A stretch of DNA of 64,000 nucleotides, taken from assembly GCF_000935125.1 (NCBI RefSeq), contig NZ_JRKI01000062.1, positions 124,001 to 188,000 of the forward strand. The letters are read 5' to 3'. Origin of the DNA: Streptomyces natalensis ATCC 27448 (GTDB taxonomy: Bacteria; Actinomycetota; Actinomycetes; Streptomycetales; Streptomycetaceae). A model generated the notes under the pieces. That model saw only the letters and a program-made list of their open reading frames with translations, had not been told where the DNA came from and did no database searches. The translations under genes and the position numbers were made by a program. Below are positions 7,367-16,266 of this stretch, piece after piece (the stretch's first letter is position 1; each line of letters begins with the position of its first letter).

Positions 7367-8638
7367 TCATCCCCCGGCGGCGTTGTCGGCCGCGTCCGCC
7401 GTGTTCTGGATGTTGCTGAGGACGGCGGACGGGTTGCCGTCGGGCTCGACGGCCGCGCCCATCTTGGCCTTGAGGGTCTTGGAGACCAGCGGCCAGGTGG
7501 TTTTGTCGGCCGGGTAGAACTCGGCGCCGGCGAGCTGTTCGAGGAAGCCGTGCAGCTTGCTGTACCTGTCGTCGGCCATCATCTCCTGGGAGGCCGAGGC
7601 GGTGACCGGCAGCAGTCCGTAGGTGCTGGAGAACTTCAGCACGTTCTTCTTGCTGTAGACGAAGTCGAGGAACTGGCCCACCTGGGCGCGGTGGCCCGGC
7701 TGCTTGAAGGCCATCATCCAGTCGGCGACGCCCATGGTGGCCTTGGCCTTGCCGTTGATGCCGGGCAGTTCCGTGGTGCCGTAGTCGATGCCCTTGGCCC
7801 CGGCCTGCTTCATCAGTGTGGGATGGCCGTTGAGCATGCCCACCTCGCCGTCGGCGAAGCCCTGGAAGGCGTCGGCGCGGTTGACCTTGGCGGGGTCGCC
7901 GCCGGTCAGGCCCTTGGTGACGAGGTTCTTCTGGAGCCACTCGAAGGTCTTGACGTTCTGCGGCGAGTCGAGCGTGTACTTGCCGATGCTGTCGGTGTAG
8001 CCGCCGCCCCCGCCGAGCATCCACATCAGGGTCTCGGCCTGGGTCTCCTCCGGGCCCAGCGGAAGCGCGAAGGGCATCTTGACGCCGTGGTCCTTGAGCA
8101 GCTTGGCGTCGTGGGCGATGTCGTCCCAGGTCTTCGGGGGGCTGGTGATGCCCGCCTGGGCGAAGAGCTTCTTGTTGTAGAAGAGCCGCCTGGTGCTGGC
8201 GCCGAACGGCATGCCGTACGGCACGCGCTGGTATTCGCCGGCGTCCGCGAGGGACTGGGTGAAGTCGGCCTCGGTGGGTATGGAGAGCAGCTTGTCGACG
8301 CTGTAGAGCTGTCCGCGGGCGGCGTAGTCGGCGTAGGCGCCGATCTGCGCCAGGTCGGGGGCCTTGCCGGCCTTGACCATGTCCTCGACCTTCTTGTCGA
8401 CGTCCGTCCAGCTGTAGACATCGACGTCGATCTTGATGCCGGGGTGCTTCTTCTCGAACTCGCGGGTGAGATCGTCCCAGTAGTGCTGGGAGCTGTTGGC
8501 CGCACTGTCTCCGTAATCCGCCGCGACCAGCTTGAGCGTGACATCGCCGTCGCCCGGGCCGCTGCCGCAGCCGGTGAGAGTGAGGGTCATGACGGTGGCA
8601 AGTCCCGCCGCCGCCAGGCTCAAGTACCGCCGCTGCAC
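7367..8638 (-). CDS. ABC transporter sugar-binding lipoprotein
   Basis: A 423-residue family-1 extracellular solute-binding protein. It has a basic start, a hydrophobic segment and the lipobox LTLTGC, so it should be lipid-anchored outside the membrane. The mature part shows the usual pattern (YWDDLTREFEKKHPGIKI, KAPDLAQIG, LFYNKKLFAQAGI). No permease genes follow, so it would rely on permeases elsewhere and probably on the shared ATPase MsiK. It is divergent from nagK across two DasR-like sites, which suggests a GlcNAc or chitin-derived sugar ligand; that is inference. The GTG start has GGGCGG upstream. Confidence 0.88.
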   Translation of the reverse strand: MQRRYLSLAAAGLATVMTLTLTGCGSGPGDGDVTLKLVAADYGDSAANSSQHYWDDLTREFEKKHPGIKIDVDVYSWTDVDKKVEDMVKAGKAPDLAQIGAYADYAARGQLYSVDKLLSIPTEADFTQSLADAGEYQRVPYGMPFGASTRRLFYNKKLFAQAGITSPPKTWDDIAHDAKLLKDHGVKMPFALPLGPEETQAETLMWMLGGGGGYTDSIGKYTLDSPQNVKTFEWLQKNLVTKGLTGGDPAKVNRADAFQGFADGEVGMLNGHPTLMKQAGAKGIDYGTTELPGINGKAKATMGVADWMMAFKQPGHRAQVGQFLDFVYSKKNVLKFSSTYGLLPVTASASQEMMADDRYSKLHGFLEQLAGAEFYPADKTTWPLVSKTLKAKMGAAVEPDGNPSAVLSNIQNTADAADNAAGG

Positions 8639-8743
8639 CGTTGATTACCGCCCTTGTCCCGAATTGTGTTCTGCCGGGTCCAGCTCGGCGTCGGGGGTCC
8701 CCCTCCACCGGCATGAACCGCGAGTGTTACTCGCGCGTCTACA

Positions 8744-8759
8744 CAAGGTCTACACCACC
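8744..8759. promoter_or_regulatory. DasR-type (dre) operator, sugar-binding gene side
   Basis: CAAGGTCTACACCACC has the core GGTCTACACC of the dre consensus (A-C/G-TGGTCTAGACCA). It lies about 105 bp before the minus-strand lipoprotein start. Confidence 0.7.
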
Positions 8760-8853
8760 GGAAGTCTCTGTTCGATATCGCCCTCCCCACGCAAAGATCA
8801 CGAGGCCGTGCGCCGACCAGGCCAAACAGGCGCAAGGAGTCAAGGAATCGGTG

Positions 8854-8869
8854 AGTGGACTAGACCTTT
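8854..8869. promoter_or_regulatory. DasR-type (dre) operator, nagK side
   Basis: AGTGGACTAGACCTTT matches the dre consensus in AGTGG-CTAGACC and lies 28 bp before the nagK GTG start, in promoter position. DasR is the GntR-family GlcNAc-6-phosphate-responsive repressor of amino-sugar genes. Confidence 0.8.
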
Positions 8870-8896
8870 TATGCGGGATCGGGCAAAACTGGTGGC

Positions 8897-9829
8897 GTGA
8901 GAAACGTCATCGCCCTGGATGTGGGCGGCACCGGGATGAAAGCCGCCCTCGTCGGGGCGGACGGCACCCTGCTCCATGAGGCGCGGCGCCCGACCGGCCG
9001 CGAGCGCGGGCCCGAGGCGGTCATCGAGACCGTCCTGAGCTTCGCCGCCGAGCTGCACGCCCTCGGCCGGGAGCGGTTCGGGGCACCGGCGGACGCCGCC
9101 GGGGTCGCGGTCCCCGGCATCGTTGACGAAGCCTCAGGCACCGCCGTCTATGCCGCCAACCTCGGGTGGCGGGACGTCCCGATGCGGGCCCTGCTGTCCG
9201 AGCAGCTCGGCGGGGTGCCGGTCGCGCTCGGGCACGACGTGCGCGCCGGCGGGCTGGCGGAGGGCCGGATCGGCGCGGGCAAGGGCATCGGCCGGTTTCT
9301 GTTCGTGCCGCTGGGCACGGGTATCGCGGGCGCGATCGGATCCGGCGGCCGGATCGAGGCGGGCGCGCACGGCAGCGCCGGCGAGATCGGCCACATCGTC
9401 GTACGGCCCGGCGGGCGCGAGTGCGGCTGCGGGCAGCGCGGCTGTCTGGAGACGCTGGCCTCGGCCGCCGCGGTGGGCCGCGACTGGGCGGCGGTCTGCG
9501 GCGATCCGCAGGCCGGCGCGGCGGATGCGGCCAAGGCCGTGGCGTCGGGCGATGCCCGCGCCCGCGCCGTATGGCAGGCCGCCGTGGACGCCCTGGCCGA
9601 CGGCCTGGTCACCGGGCTCACCCTGCTCGACCCCGAGATGCTGATCATCGGTGGCGGGCTCGCCGAGGCGGGCGACACGCTGTTCGTGCCGCTGCGGGAA
9701 GCGGTCCGCCGGCGCGTGACGTTCCAGCCCCTCCCCTCGATCGTTCCGGCGGCCCTGGGGGACGCGGCCGGGTGCCTGGGCGCAGGACTGCTCGCCTGGG
9801 ATCTTCTCTCCACGGAGGTAACCGCGTAA
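8897..9829 (+). CDS. nagK: N-acetylglucosamine kinase (ROK family)
   Basis: A 310-residue ROK sugar kinase phosphorylating GlcNAc at C6. Residues 5-12 (IALDVGGT) form the phosphate-1 loop; ALGHDVRAGG, PLGTGIAGAI and the zinc-binding ROK signature GEIGHIVVRPGGRECGCGQRGCLE are all present. The GTG start follows the dre site closely and has only a weak ribosome site, so the message may be nearly leaderless. It overlaps nagA by one base (TAATG), giving translational coupling. The identification as nagK rather than glucokinase rests on this coupling and the dre site. Confidence 0.92.
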   Translation: MRNVIALDVGGTGMKAALVGADGTLLHEARRPTGRERGPEAVIETVLSFAAELHALGRERFGAPADAAGVAVPGIVDEASGTAVYAANLGWRDVPMRALLSEQLGGVPVALGHDVRAGGLAEGRIGAGKGIGRFLFVPLGTGIAGAIGSGGRIEAGAHGSAGEIGHIVVRPGGRECGCGQRGCLETLASAAAVGRDWAAVCGDPQAGAADAAKAVASGDARARAVWQAAVDALADGLVTGLTLLDPEMLIIGGGLAEAGDTLFVPLREAVRRRVTFQPLPSIVPAALGDAAGCLGAGLLAWDLLSTEVTA

Positions 9830-11061
9830 TGGCACCGCACCAGTCCCCGGCCCGGTCGGCGCAGCCCCGGCGCACCGTCCTCTCCGGCGCCCGCATCGCC
9901 CGCCCGAGCGGCACCGTCGACGGCGGCCGGATCACCGTCGAGGGCACCCGGATCAGCGAGATCCGCAGCCGCGACCGGGACGCCGGCGGCCCGCCCCCTT
10001 CGGGCGCCCCCGAGCGGGACACCGAGGTCATCGACCTGCCGGGCCATCTCGTCGTACCCGGCTTCGTCGATCTGCACGTCCACGGCGGAGGCGGCGGCTC
10101 CTTCTCCTCCGCCGACCCCGAGGAATGTCTGCGGGCCATCGACACCCACCGGCGCCACGGCACCACCTCGATGACCGCTTCCACCGTCACCGGCACCCTG
10201 GACGACCTCGCCCGGCAGGCCGGTGTGCTCGCCGAACTCGTCCAACAGGGCGATCTGGCCGGCATCCACTTCGAGGGCCCGTTCATCTCCCCCGGCCGCT
10301 GCGGCGCCCACCAGCCCGAGCTGCTGCGCGATCCGGACCCGGCCGCGGTGCGCACCCTGATCGACGCCGCGCACGGCACCGCGCGGATGATGACCGTTGC
10401 CCCGGAGCTGCCCGGCGGTCTGGAGTCCGTACGGCTGCTGGCCGACGCCGGCATCATCGCCGCCATCGGGCACACCGACGCCACCTACGACGCCACCCGC
10501 GAGGCCATCGACGCGGGCGCCTCCGTGGCCACCCATCTCTTCAATGCGATGCCGGGCCTGGGCCACCGCGCGCCCGGCCCGGTCACGGCCCTCCTGGAGG
10601 ACGAGCGGATCACCGTCGAGCTGATCAACGACGGCACCCATCTGCACCCCGCCGTCCTCCAGCTGGCCTTCCGCAGCGCCGGCGCCGACCGCGTCGCCTT
10701 CATCACCGACGCGATGGGCGCGGCCGGGATGAGCGACGGGAGGTATCCGCTCGGGCCGATGCAGGTCGAGGTGACGGACGGCGTCGCGCGGATCAGCGAG
10801 GGGCCGACGGCCGGTTCGATCGCCGGGTCCACCCTCACCCTGGACCGGGCCTTCAAACGGGCCGTCACCATCGACGGCCTGAGCGTGGATCAGGCCGTCG
10901 AGGTGCTGTCCGCGGTCCCGGCCCGGCTGCTCGGTATCGACGACCGTACGGGCGGCCTGGCGGCCGGCAAGGACGCCGACCTGGTGGTGCTGGACGCCGC
11001 ATACGACCTGGTCGGCGTGATGCGCCAAGGGGAATGGCTGGTACGTCCCGGGAAGGGCTGA
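9829..11061 (+). CDS. nagA: N-acetylglucosamine-6-phosphate deacetylase
   Basis: A 410-residue amidohydrolase removing acetate from GlcNAc-6-phosphate. The metal-site landmarks are FVDLHVHGGGG, HFEGPFI, AIGHTDAT, THLFNAM and FITDAMGAAG. The frame stays open upstream into nagK, but the start at 9829 is set by the TAATG overlap and the GGAGG 5' to it (9814-9818); upstream translation would be Arg-rich shadow sequence. Together with nagK it channels chitin- and peptidoglycan-derived amino sugar toward glucosamine-6-phosphate. Confidence 0.95.
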   Translation: MAPHQSPARSAQPRRTVLSGARIARPSGTVDGGRITVEGTRISEIRSRDRDAGGPPPSGAPERDTEVIDLPGHLVVPGFVDLHVHGGGGGSFSSADPEECLRAIDTHRRHGTTSMTASTVTGTLDDLARQAGVLAELVQQGDLAGIHFEGPFISPGRCGAHQPELLRDPDPAAVRTLIDAAHGTARMMTVAPELPGGLESVRLLADAGIIAAIGHTDATYDATREAIDAGASVATHLFNAMPGLGHRAPGPVTALLEDERITVELINDGTHLHPAVLQLAFRSAGADRVAFITDAMGAAGMSDGRYPLGPMQVEVTDGVARISEGPTAGSIAGSTLTLDRAFKRAVTIDGLSVDQAVEVLSAVPARLLGIDDRTGGLAAGKDADLVVLDAAYDLVGVMRQGEWLVRPGKG

Positions 11062-11354
11062 CGGGCACGGCGTGCACGCGGGGGCGAGCGGTCGGCCCGG
11101 TGCCGCACTCCGGGGCAGGCCGCAGGTGGGAGGACCGGCCGGCGGACTCGTCAGGGCCGGTTCCCCGGTGACCGGTGGTTACCCCGGGTCTGGGCCTACC
11201 CCTGTCGGCGATGGCATGATCGCTCGCGCACTTGTCCGCATGCCACCGCCGAACGCGGTTGGCCGACTTGGGGCCGTCCCACGGCCCACGACTGCCCGGC
11301 CAACGGCTGCGCCCACCGGCACAGCCGTCCGAGCACGGTGCGGGAGGGGGAACC

Positions 11355-12284
11355 ATGATCCTCACGGTCACGCTGAACGCCGCCCTGGACATCACCTACC
11401 GGCTGCCCCGGCTGCATGCCCACACCACCAACCGGGTCGCCGAGGTCACCGAACGCCCAGGCGGCAAGGGCCTGAACGTCGCCCGGGTCCTGGCCGCGCT
11501 CGGCCACCGCGCGATCGCCACCGGCTTCGCGGGCGGCGGCACCGGCGAGGCGCTGCGCGCCCTGCTCGCCCAGGAGTCCGACGTCACCGACGCGCTGGTC
11601 CCGGTCGGCGGCGCCACCCGCCGCACCATCGCCGTCGTCGACGAGACCACCGGCGACACCACCCAGCTCAACGAACCGGGCCCGATGGTCTCCCCCGCCG
11701 AATGGGACGCCTTCCTCGGCACCTACCGCGAACTGCTCGGCGAGGCACGGGCGGTGGCCCTGTGCGGCAGCCTGCCGCCGGGTGTCCCGGTCGATGTCTA
11801 CGCCCGGCTCACCCGCGCCGCCCGGACCGCCGGAGTGCCGGTTCTGCTGGACACCAGCGGCGAACCGCTGCGCCGGGGCCTGGCCGCCCGGCCCGACCTG
11901 GCCAAGCCCAACGCCGAGGAACTCGCCGCCCTCACCGGCAGCACCGAACCGCTGCGCGCCGCTCGTGACGCCCGCCGCCGGGGCGCCCATACGGTGGCCG
12001 CCTCACTGGGCGCGAAGGGCATACTCGCGGTCACCGCGGACGGCATCTGGCAGGCCGCCCCGCCGTGGCCGATCGCCGGCAATCCGACCGGTGCCGGAGA
12101 CTCGGCGGTGGCGGGTCTGCTGTCGGGCCTGGTCGAGGATCTGCCCTGGCCGGACCGGCTGATCCGCGCGGTGGCCCTGTCGGCGGCGACCGTACGGGCC
12201 GCGGCCGCGGGGGAGTTCGACCCCGGGACGTACGAGGAATTGCTGCCCCGTGTCGTGGTGACGGATCACCCGACGGCAGCCTGA
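11355..12284 (+). CDS. 1-phosphofructokinase-family hexose kinase
   Basis: A 309-residue PfkB (ribokinase-fold) kinase. It has the N-terminal signature TLNAALDITY, GGKGLNVARVLAALG and the C-terminal GNPTGAGDSAVAGLL with the catalytic Asp. This resembles LacC/FruK-type enzymes acting on tagatose-6-phosphate or fructose-1-phosphate. The ATG is preceded by GGGAGGGGG. It follows nagA after a 293-bp gap, so it may be separately transcribed. In Streptomyces a sugar kinase gene at this place next to nagKA is conserved; the true substrate is unknown and an amino-sugar catabolite is possible. Confidence 0.85.
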   Translation: MILTVTLNAALDITYRLPRLHAHTTNRVAEVTERPGGKGLNVARVLAALGHRAIATGFAGGGTGEALRALLAQESDVTDALVPVGGATRRTIAVVDETTGDTTQLNEPGPMVSPAEWDAFLGTYRELLGEARAVALCGSLPPGVPVDVYARLTRAARTAGVPVLLDTSGEPLRRGLAARPDLAKPNAEELAALTGSTEPLRAARDARRRGAHTVAASLGAKGILAVTADGIWQAAPPWPIAGNPTGAGDSAVAGLLSGLVEDLPWPDRLIRAVALSAATVRAAAAGEFDPGTYEELLPRVVVTDHPTAA

Positions 12285-12300
12285 ACCCGGCCTGAACCGG

Positions 12301-12334
12301 ATGTTTCACGTGAAACATGGTTTCACGTGAAACA
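12301..12334. other. Pair of parS chromosome-partition sites
   Basis: TGTTTCACGTGAAACA (12302-12317) is a perfect parS 16-mer; a second site with the 14-bp core GTTTCACGTGAAAC follows at 12320-12333, with centres 17 bp apart. ParB binds this sequence to build the segregation complex, and Streptomyces have about twenty such sites in the origin half of the chromosome. The pair sits in the 110-bp gap between two convergent genes, where it interferes with no coding sequence. Confidence 0.92.
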
Positions 12335-12394
12335 CCGCCCCCGGAGGGCGAGTTACGCCTGCTTCGTCTTGCTTCCGCTTCGACTTACTTCGAC

Positions 12395-13300
12395 TTACTT
12401 CGGCGGCGACAGCCACACCTTGTCGAGGTTGACGTCGCACTGGTTGCCGCTCTCGCACGACATCTTGATGGCGTTGGCGCCCTGGTTGAGGTTCACGATC
12501 GACCAGGACTGGGTCCAGCCCTTGTCCCAGGCCCCCTCTGGGGCATGCGCGAAGTTCTTCAGGGATATGGGCCGGGGGTCGGCCTTGCCGTTCACCGTGA
12601 GCGTGAGGTTGGCGTCCTTGCCGGGCACGCCGTAGTCGACATTCAGCCGGTAGGGGCCGGCCTTGTCGACATTCACCGTCCAAGTGGCCGAGGCGCCGGG
12701 GGTGTTCATCCCCCCGACATAGGTGCCGTTCGCCGAGCGTGCGCCCGGGACGTCCTTGGCGGTGACGGCGCCGCCGTCGAGCCGCAGGCTGCCCGCGTCC
12801 TGCTTGGGGAGCGCACCGGCGGAGGGCTTGGTGGACGGTTCCTTGCTGGGGGCGACCGAGTCGCCGGCCGTCGGGCCGGGCTTGTTCGCGGTGTCGTTCT
12901 TGTCCTGGTTGTTGGTGAACATGGCGACGCCGATGCCTATGCACACCACCGCGACCACGGCGACGGCACCGATCAGCAGCCCGTTGCGGCCGCGCCGGGG
13001 CTCCTGGTCGTAGCCCTGGGACGGGACCGAGCGCGTGCGCTCATTGCCCGGCAGGGTCTCCGGCGCCGCGTAGTGGGCGTTCTGCCGCCCGTACGCCGGC
13101 TGCTGGGCCTGCTGGCCGCCGTACTGGCGCTCGCCGACCGCGCGCACCTGGTTGTAGGAGGTTCTCGGAACCCCCGGCTGCCGCGCCGCACCGTTGGACG
13201 CCGAGCCCGCTGTGGCGCCCTCACCGCCTTCCGAGCGGTAGAGGTAGCCGAACGGGTCGTCGTTCTCCGGCGTGTCCGCGCCGTTGTTGCCGGCCGTCAT
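12395..13300 (-). CDS. Membrane-anchored protein with C-terminal CBM-like domain
   Basis: A 301-residue protein. Residues 1-105 are a Gly/Gln/Pro-rich cytoplasmic-type region; RRGRNGLLIGAVAVVAVVCI then gives one membrane helix near 105-127. A Thr/Ser/Pro-rich linker follows, and the last ~130 residues (from about LRLDGGAV to DVNLDKVWLSPPK) look like a beta-sandwich of the CBM35/CBM6 type (ATWTVNVDKAGPYRLNVDYG, NLTLTVNGK). It is probably anchored with the module outside. The ligand is unknown. Confidence 0.8.
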   Translation of the reverse strand: MTAGNNGADTPENDDPFGYLYRSEGGEGATAGSASNGAARQPGVPRTSYNQVRAVGERQYGGQQAQQPAYGRQNAHYAAPETLPGNERTRSVPSQGYDQEPRRGRNGLLIGAVAVVAVVCIGIGVAMFTNNQDKNDTANKPGPTAGDSVAPSKEPSTKPSAGALPKQDAGSLRLDGGAVTAKDVPGARSANGTYVGGMNTPGASATWTVNVDKAGPYRLNVDYGVPGKDANLTLTVNGKADPRPISLKNFAHAPEGAWDKGWTQSWSIVNLNQGANAIKMSCESGNQCDVNLDKVWLSPPK

Positions 13301-13564
13301 TCCGTGTCACTCCCAAGCGATGTGTACGCCTCTGCCTGCGTAGGTCCGCGTGCGCGCGGCTGCTCGAAACCGTCTCTCCAGGCCCCCGTCGGCAGCGCGC
13401 CGCATCGGCGCAGCCTACCCCTTCGCGGCCGGGCCACACCGTGCCCGCACCACCACAAGATCGCTACAGATCGGTGAACGGCCGGTGGGCAGCGCGGACG
13501 GCCGCCGGTGTGAGATACGCGGCAACCCGCCGGGTGATCCGGCCGAGCCTGCCCCGGTCGCGGC

Positions 13565-15217
13565 TCAGCCCGCCCGGCGACCGGCCTTCGAGCGGGACCG
13601 CTTCTCGATGTACATCCGCTGGTCGGCCGAGGCCAGGACCTCCTCGGCGGTCATCCCGCAGCTGGCCCAGCCGATGCCGAAGCTGGCGCCGACCCGCACC
13701 GCCCGGCCGTCCACCCGGATCGGCGGGATGATCGCGTTGCGCAGCCGTGCCGCGAGGTCCTGGGCGTCGGCGGTGCCCAGGCCGTCGGCCAGCACCACGA
13801 ACTCATCGCCGCCGAGCCGGGCGACCGTATCGCCGTCCCGAACGCCGCTGGTCAGGCGGCGGGCGACCTCGATCAGCACCGCATCGCCCGTGTGGTGCCC
13901 GAAGCGGTCGTTGATCGACTTGAAGCCGTCGAGATCGCAGAACAGGACCGCAAGCCCCTTGGAGCCGTCGTCCTCCGCGCCCTCCGCGGGCGCGACGGTG
14001 TGCACGTGGTGGTCATAGCCGCCGGGGGCGCTGTCGAACGGCTCCTTGCCCTCGGGCCGGTAGCCGTGCGCACCCCCCGGGCCCGCGGCAATGGTCGCCG
14101 AGGAGGCATAGGCGTCGGCGGCCGAGCCCGGCGGGCGGGAGCACAGCCGGGCGCCGAGCCGGGCCCGCAGCTCGGCGCTGTTGGGCAGCCCGGTCAGCGA
14201 GTCATGGCTGGCGCGGTGCGCAAGCTGAAGCTCATGGCGCTTGCGCTCCTCGATGTCCTCGACGTGGGTGAGCAGGAAACGGGGTCCGTCGGCGGTGTCG
14301 GCGACCACGGAATTGCGCAGCGAGACCCATACGTAGGTGCCGTCGCGCCGGGCCAGCCGCAGCTCGGCGCGGCCGCCCTCGGCCGAGGTCCGCAGCAGGG
14401 TCCCGATGTCCTCGGGGTGGACCAGGTCGGAGAAGGAGTAGCGGCGCATCGCGGAGGCCGGGCGGCCCAGCAGCCGGCACAGCGCGTCATTGGTGCGTAG
14501 CAGTCGTCCGTGCTGGTCACCGCCCATTTCGGCGACGGCCATCCCGCTCGGCGCGTATTCGAATGCCTGCCGGAAGCTCTCCTCGCTGGCGCGCAGGGCC
14601 TGCTGCTCGCGCTCCAGGCGGACCAGGGCGCGCTGCATATTGGCCCGCAGCCGGGCATTGCTGATCGCGATGGCGGATTGGAACGCGTACATCTGGAGCG
14701 CTTCCTGCCCCCAGGCACCGGGGCGCCGGCCGTTGCGCGGCCGGTCCACGGAGATCACGCCGAGCAGCTCGCCGCCGCCGTTGGCCTGCGAGTACATCGG
14801 CGCGAAGAGGCGGTCCATGGGGTGCCACTCGTCGGGGAACCGCGGCGCGGGCCCGGCGGTGTGCCACTGCGGGACGTCATCGTCGTCCAGCACCCAGCCC
14901 TCGGTGTACGGAATGAAGCACAGGTTGCCCCAGCGCTCCCCCATCGACAGCCGGCGCTCCCACGACGAGCGGGATCCGACCCGCCCGGCCATCAGCGCCT
15001 CGGCGCCCGCACTACCGGCCACCGCGGCGACGACGAGATCGCCGTCCGGACGGACCAGATTGACGGCCGACAGCTCGAAGCCCAGCCCCGCGATCACGCC
15101 GTCGGCAACCGACTGCAAGGTGTCCGCAAGGCTGCGTGCGGTGTTCAGTTCGGCGACCACTTGGTGCAGCTGCCGCAGGGTCGCAAGACGGACGTAAGGC
15201 TCCGACTCGGTCTCCAT
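13565..15217 (-). CDS. cdgB: GAF-PAS-GGDEF diguanylate cyclase
   Basis: A 550-residue protein with an N-terminal GAF-like sensor (to about residue 180), a short coiled linker, a PAS/PAC domain (SFRQAFEYAPSGMAVAEMG ... FLLTHVEDIEERKRHELQL) and a C-terminal GGDEF domain with an intact RLGGDEF active site, so it should make cyclic di-GMP. The GGDEF domain is interrupted by a Gly/Pro/His-rich insertion of about 60 residues after TGLPNSAELRARLG. Architecture and position match CdgB of S. coelicolor, a BldD-controlled developmental regulator. The start at 15217 has GGGAGAG upstream; the earlier ATG at 15277 is less likely. Confidence 0.9.
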   Translation of the reverse strand: METESEPYVRLATLRQLHQVVAELNTARSLADTLQSVADGVIAGLGFELSAVNLVRPDGDLVVAAVAGSAGAEALMAGRVGSRSSWERRLSMGERWGNLCFIPYTEGWVLDDDDVPQWHTAGPAPRFPDEWHPMDRLFAPMYSQANGGGELLGVISVDRPRNGRRPGAWGQEALQMYAFQSAIAISNARLRANMQRALVRLEREQQALRASEESFRQAFEYAPSGMAVAEMGGDQHGRLLRTNDALCRLLGRPASAMRRYSFSDLVHPEDIGTLLRTSAEGGRAELRLARRDGTYVWVSLRNSVVADTADGPRFLLTHVEDIEERKRHELQLAHRASHDSLTGLPNSAELRARLGARLCSRPPGSAADAYASSATIAAGPGGAHGYRPEGKEPFDSAPGGYDHHVHTVAPAEGAEDDGSKGLAVLFCDLDGFKSINDRFGHHTGDAVLIEVARRLTSGVRDGDTVARLGGDEFVVLADGLGTADAQDLAARLRNAIIPPIRVDGRAVRVGASFGIGWASCGMTAEEVLASADQRMYIEKRSRSKAGRRAG

Positions 15218-15289
15218 CGCTCGCTCTCCCTGAGACCTCGACAGCAACTCCAGAATTCTTCGATCGCCCGATTCCACGCTCTTTCTTCG

Positions 15290-15308
15290 CTCACTGAATC
15301 ACAGTGAG
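15290..15308. promoter_or_regulatory. Inverted repeat upstream of cdgB
   Basis: CTCACTG-AATCA-CAGTGAG, perfect 7-bp arms about 75 bp upstream of the cdgB start. The TCAC/GTGA half-sites recall BldD boxes, but BldD binding is only inferred. Confidence 0.5.
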
Positions 15309-15347
15309 CTGTTCACTCGGTACACAGGGTCAACAATTACCGCCCGC

Positions 15348-15363
15348 TGTGACTCAAGTCACA
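15348..15363. promoter_or_regulatory. TGTGACT-CA-AGTCACA palindrome upstream of cdgB
   Basis: Perfect 7-bp arms with a 2-bp centre, about 130 bp upstream of cdgB. GTnAC half-sites in this spacing resemble a BldD operator. The 351-bp gap between cdgB and the flavin reductase holds no other recognised element. Confidence 0.55.
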
Positions 15364-15568
15364 AGTTCGAAAGGCGCATTGATGATCTTCAAACGGGTCC
15401 GTCGAGGCCGCCTTTCACCTCCTCGTTTCACCGGGCACATTCTTCCGGAACGCAAATCCGGGCGCCCTCCCCGCTCACCTCGGCCTTTCCGTGCGGCGCT
15501 GCGCGTTTCTGCGCGGCCTGGGTCATCGGACCTAGGACGCGGGTGGTTCCAGGGCCCGATGCGAAGCG

Positions 15569-16210
15569 ATGGCGGGCGACGTTAGCGTTCATGGCGTGTT
15601 CACGAAAACCCCTGCCGACGCGACGACCTCCGTTCCGGCCGCTCCGGCCGCCCCGTCCGTCGCCCTCGCCTCCGTGCCGGGCGGCACGCCGATCCCGCAT
15701 GCTGTGGGGGTGAGTGACGACGAATTCCGCGCCGCCCTTTCCCGTCTCGCCGCCGGCGTGGTGCTGATCACCGCCCACGACCCGGACGACGGGCCGCGCG
15801 GCGAGGACGTCGGCATGACCGCCACCGCCTTCCTCTCCGTCTCGCTCGAACCGCCGCTGGTGATGGTGAGCGTTCGCAATGACTCCCGCATGGATGACCT
15901 GCTGGCACACCAGCCACTCTGGGCCGTTTCGGTGCTCGCGGAGGGCCAGCGGCACGTTGCCGGGAGATTCGCGATGAAGGGCCGCATCAGCGACCGTCTG
16001 CTCTTTGCGGACATCCCGCACGTACGCGGCGAAGCGGCGGACGCGCCGCTCATCGCGGGTGCGCTGGCGACCCTGGAGTGCCGGACCGAGCAGCGGGTGC
16101 TGGCCGGCGATCACACGCTCGTCATCGGCCGCGTCCTGACCGCCTCGGCGCCGACCGAGGACGCCGGACCGCTCACCTACTTCCGCGGGAAGTACCGGCA
16201 TCTGGGCTGA
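15569..16210 (+). CDS. Flavin reductase-like (FMN-binding) protein
   Basis: A 213-residue protein with the flavin_Reduct split-barrel fold: FRAALSRLAAGVVLITA, then GMTATAFLSVSLEPPLVMVSV and a C-terminal PLTYFRGKYRHL. Such proteins bind FMN and supply reduced flavin to monooxygenases or act as stand-alone NAD(P)H:flavin reductases. The first ~50 residues are Ala/Pro/Thr-rich with no homology signal, so the true start may be an internal GTG, for example before VSDDEFRAAL. Confidence 0.85.
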   Translation: MAGDVSVHGVFTKTPADATTSVPAAPAAPSVALASVPGGTPIPHAVGVSDDEFRAALSRLAAGVVLITAHDPDDGPRGEDVGMTATAFLSVSLEPPLVMVSVRNDSRMDDLLAHQPLWAVSVLAEGQRHVAGRFAMKGRISDRLLFADIPHVRGEAADAPLIAGALATLECRTEQRVLAGDHTLVIGRVLTASAPTEDAGPLTYFRGKYRHLG

Positions 16211-16266
16211 GGCCGCCGGGGCTCGCCCGGAAGCGGCGGGGGCTTCGTGCCTGGGGAGGCGGATCC

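Noticed and set aside
9166..9828. Long N-terminal extension of nagA
   Set aside because: The frame is open through nagK, but the extension is Arg-rich out-of-frame sequence and a coupled ATG with a ribosome site exists at 9829.
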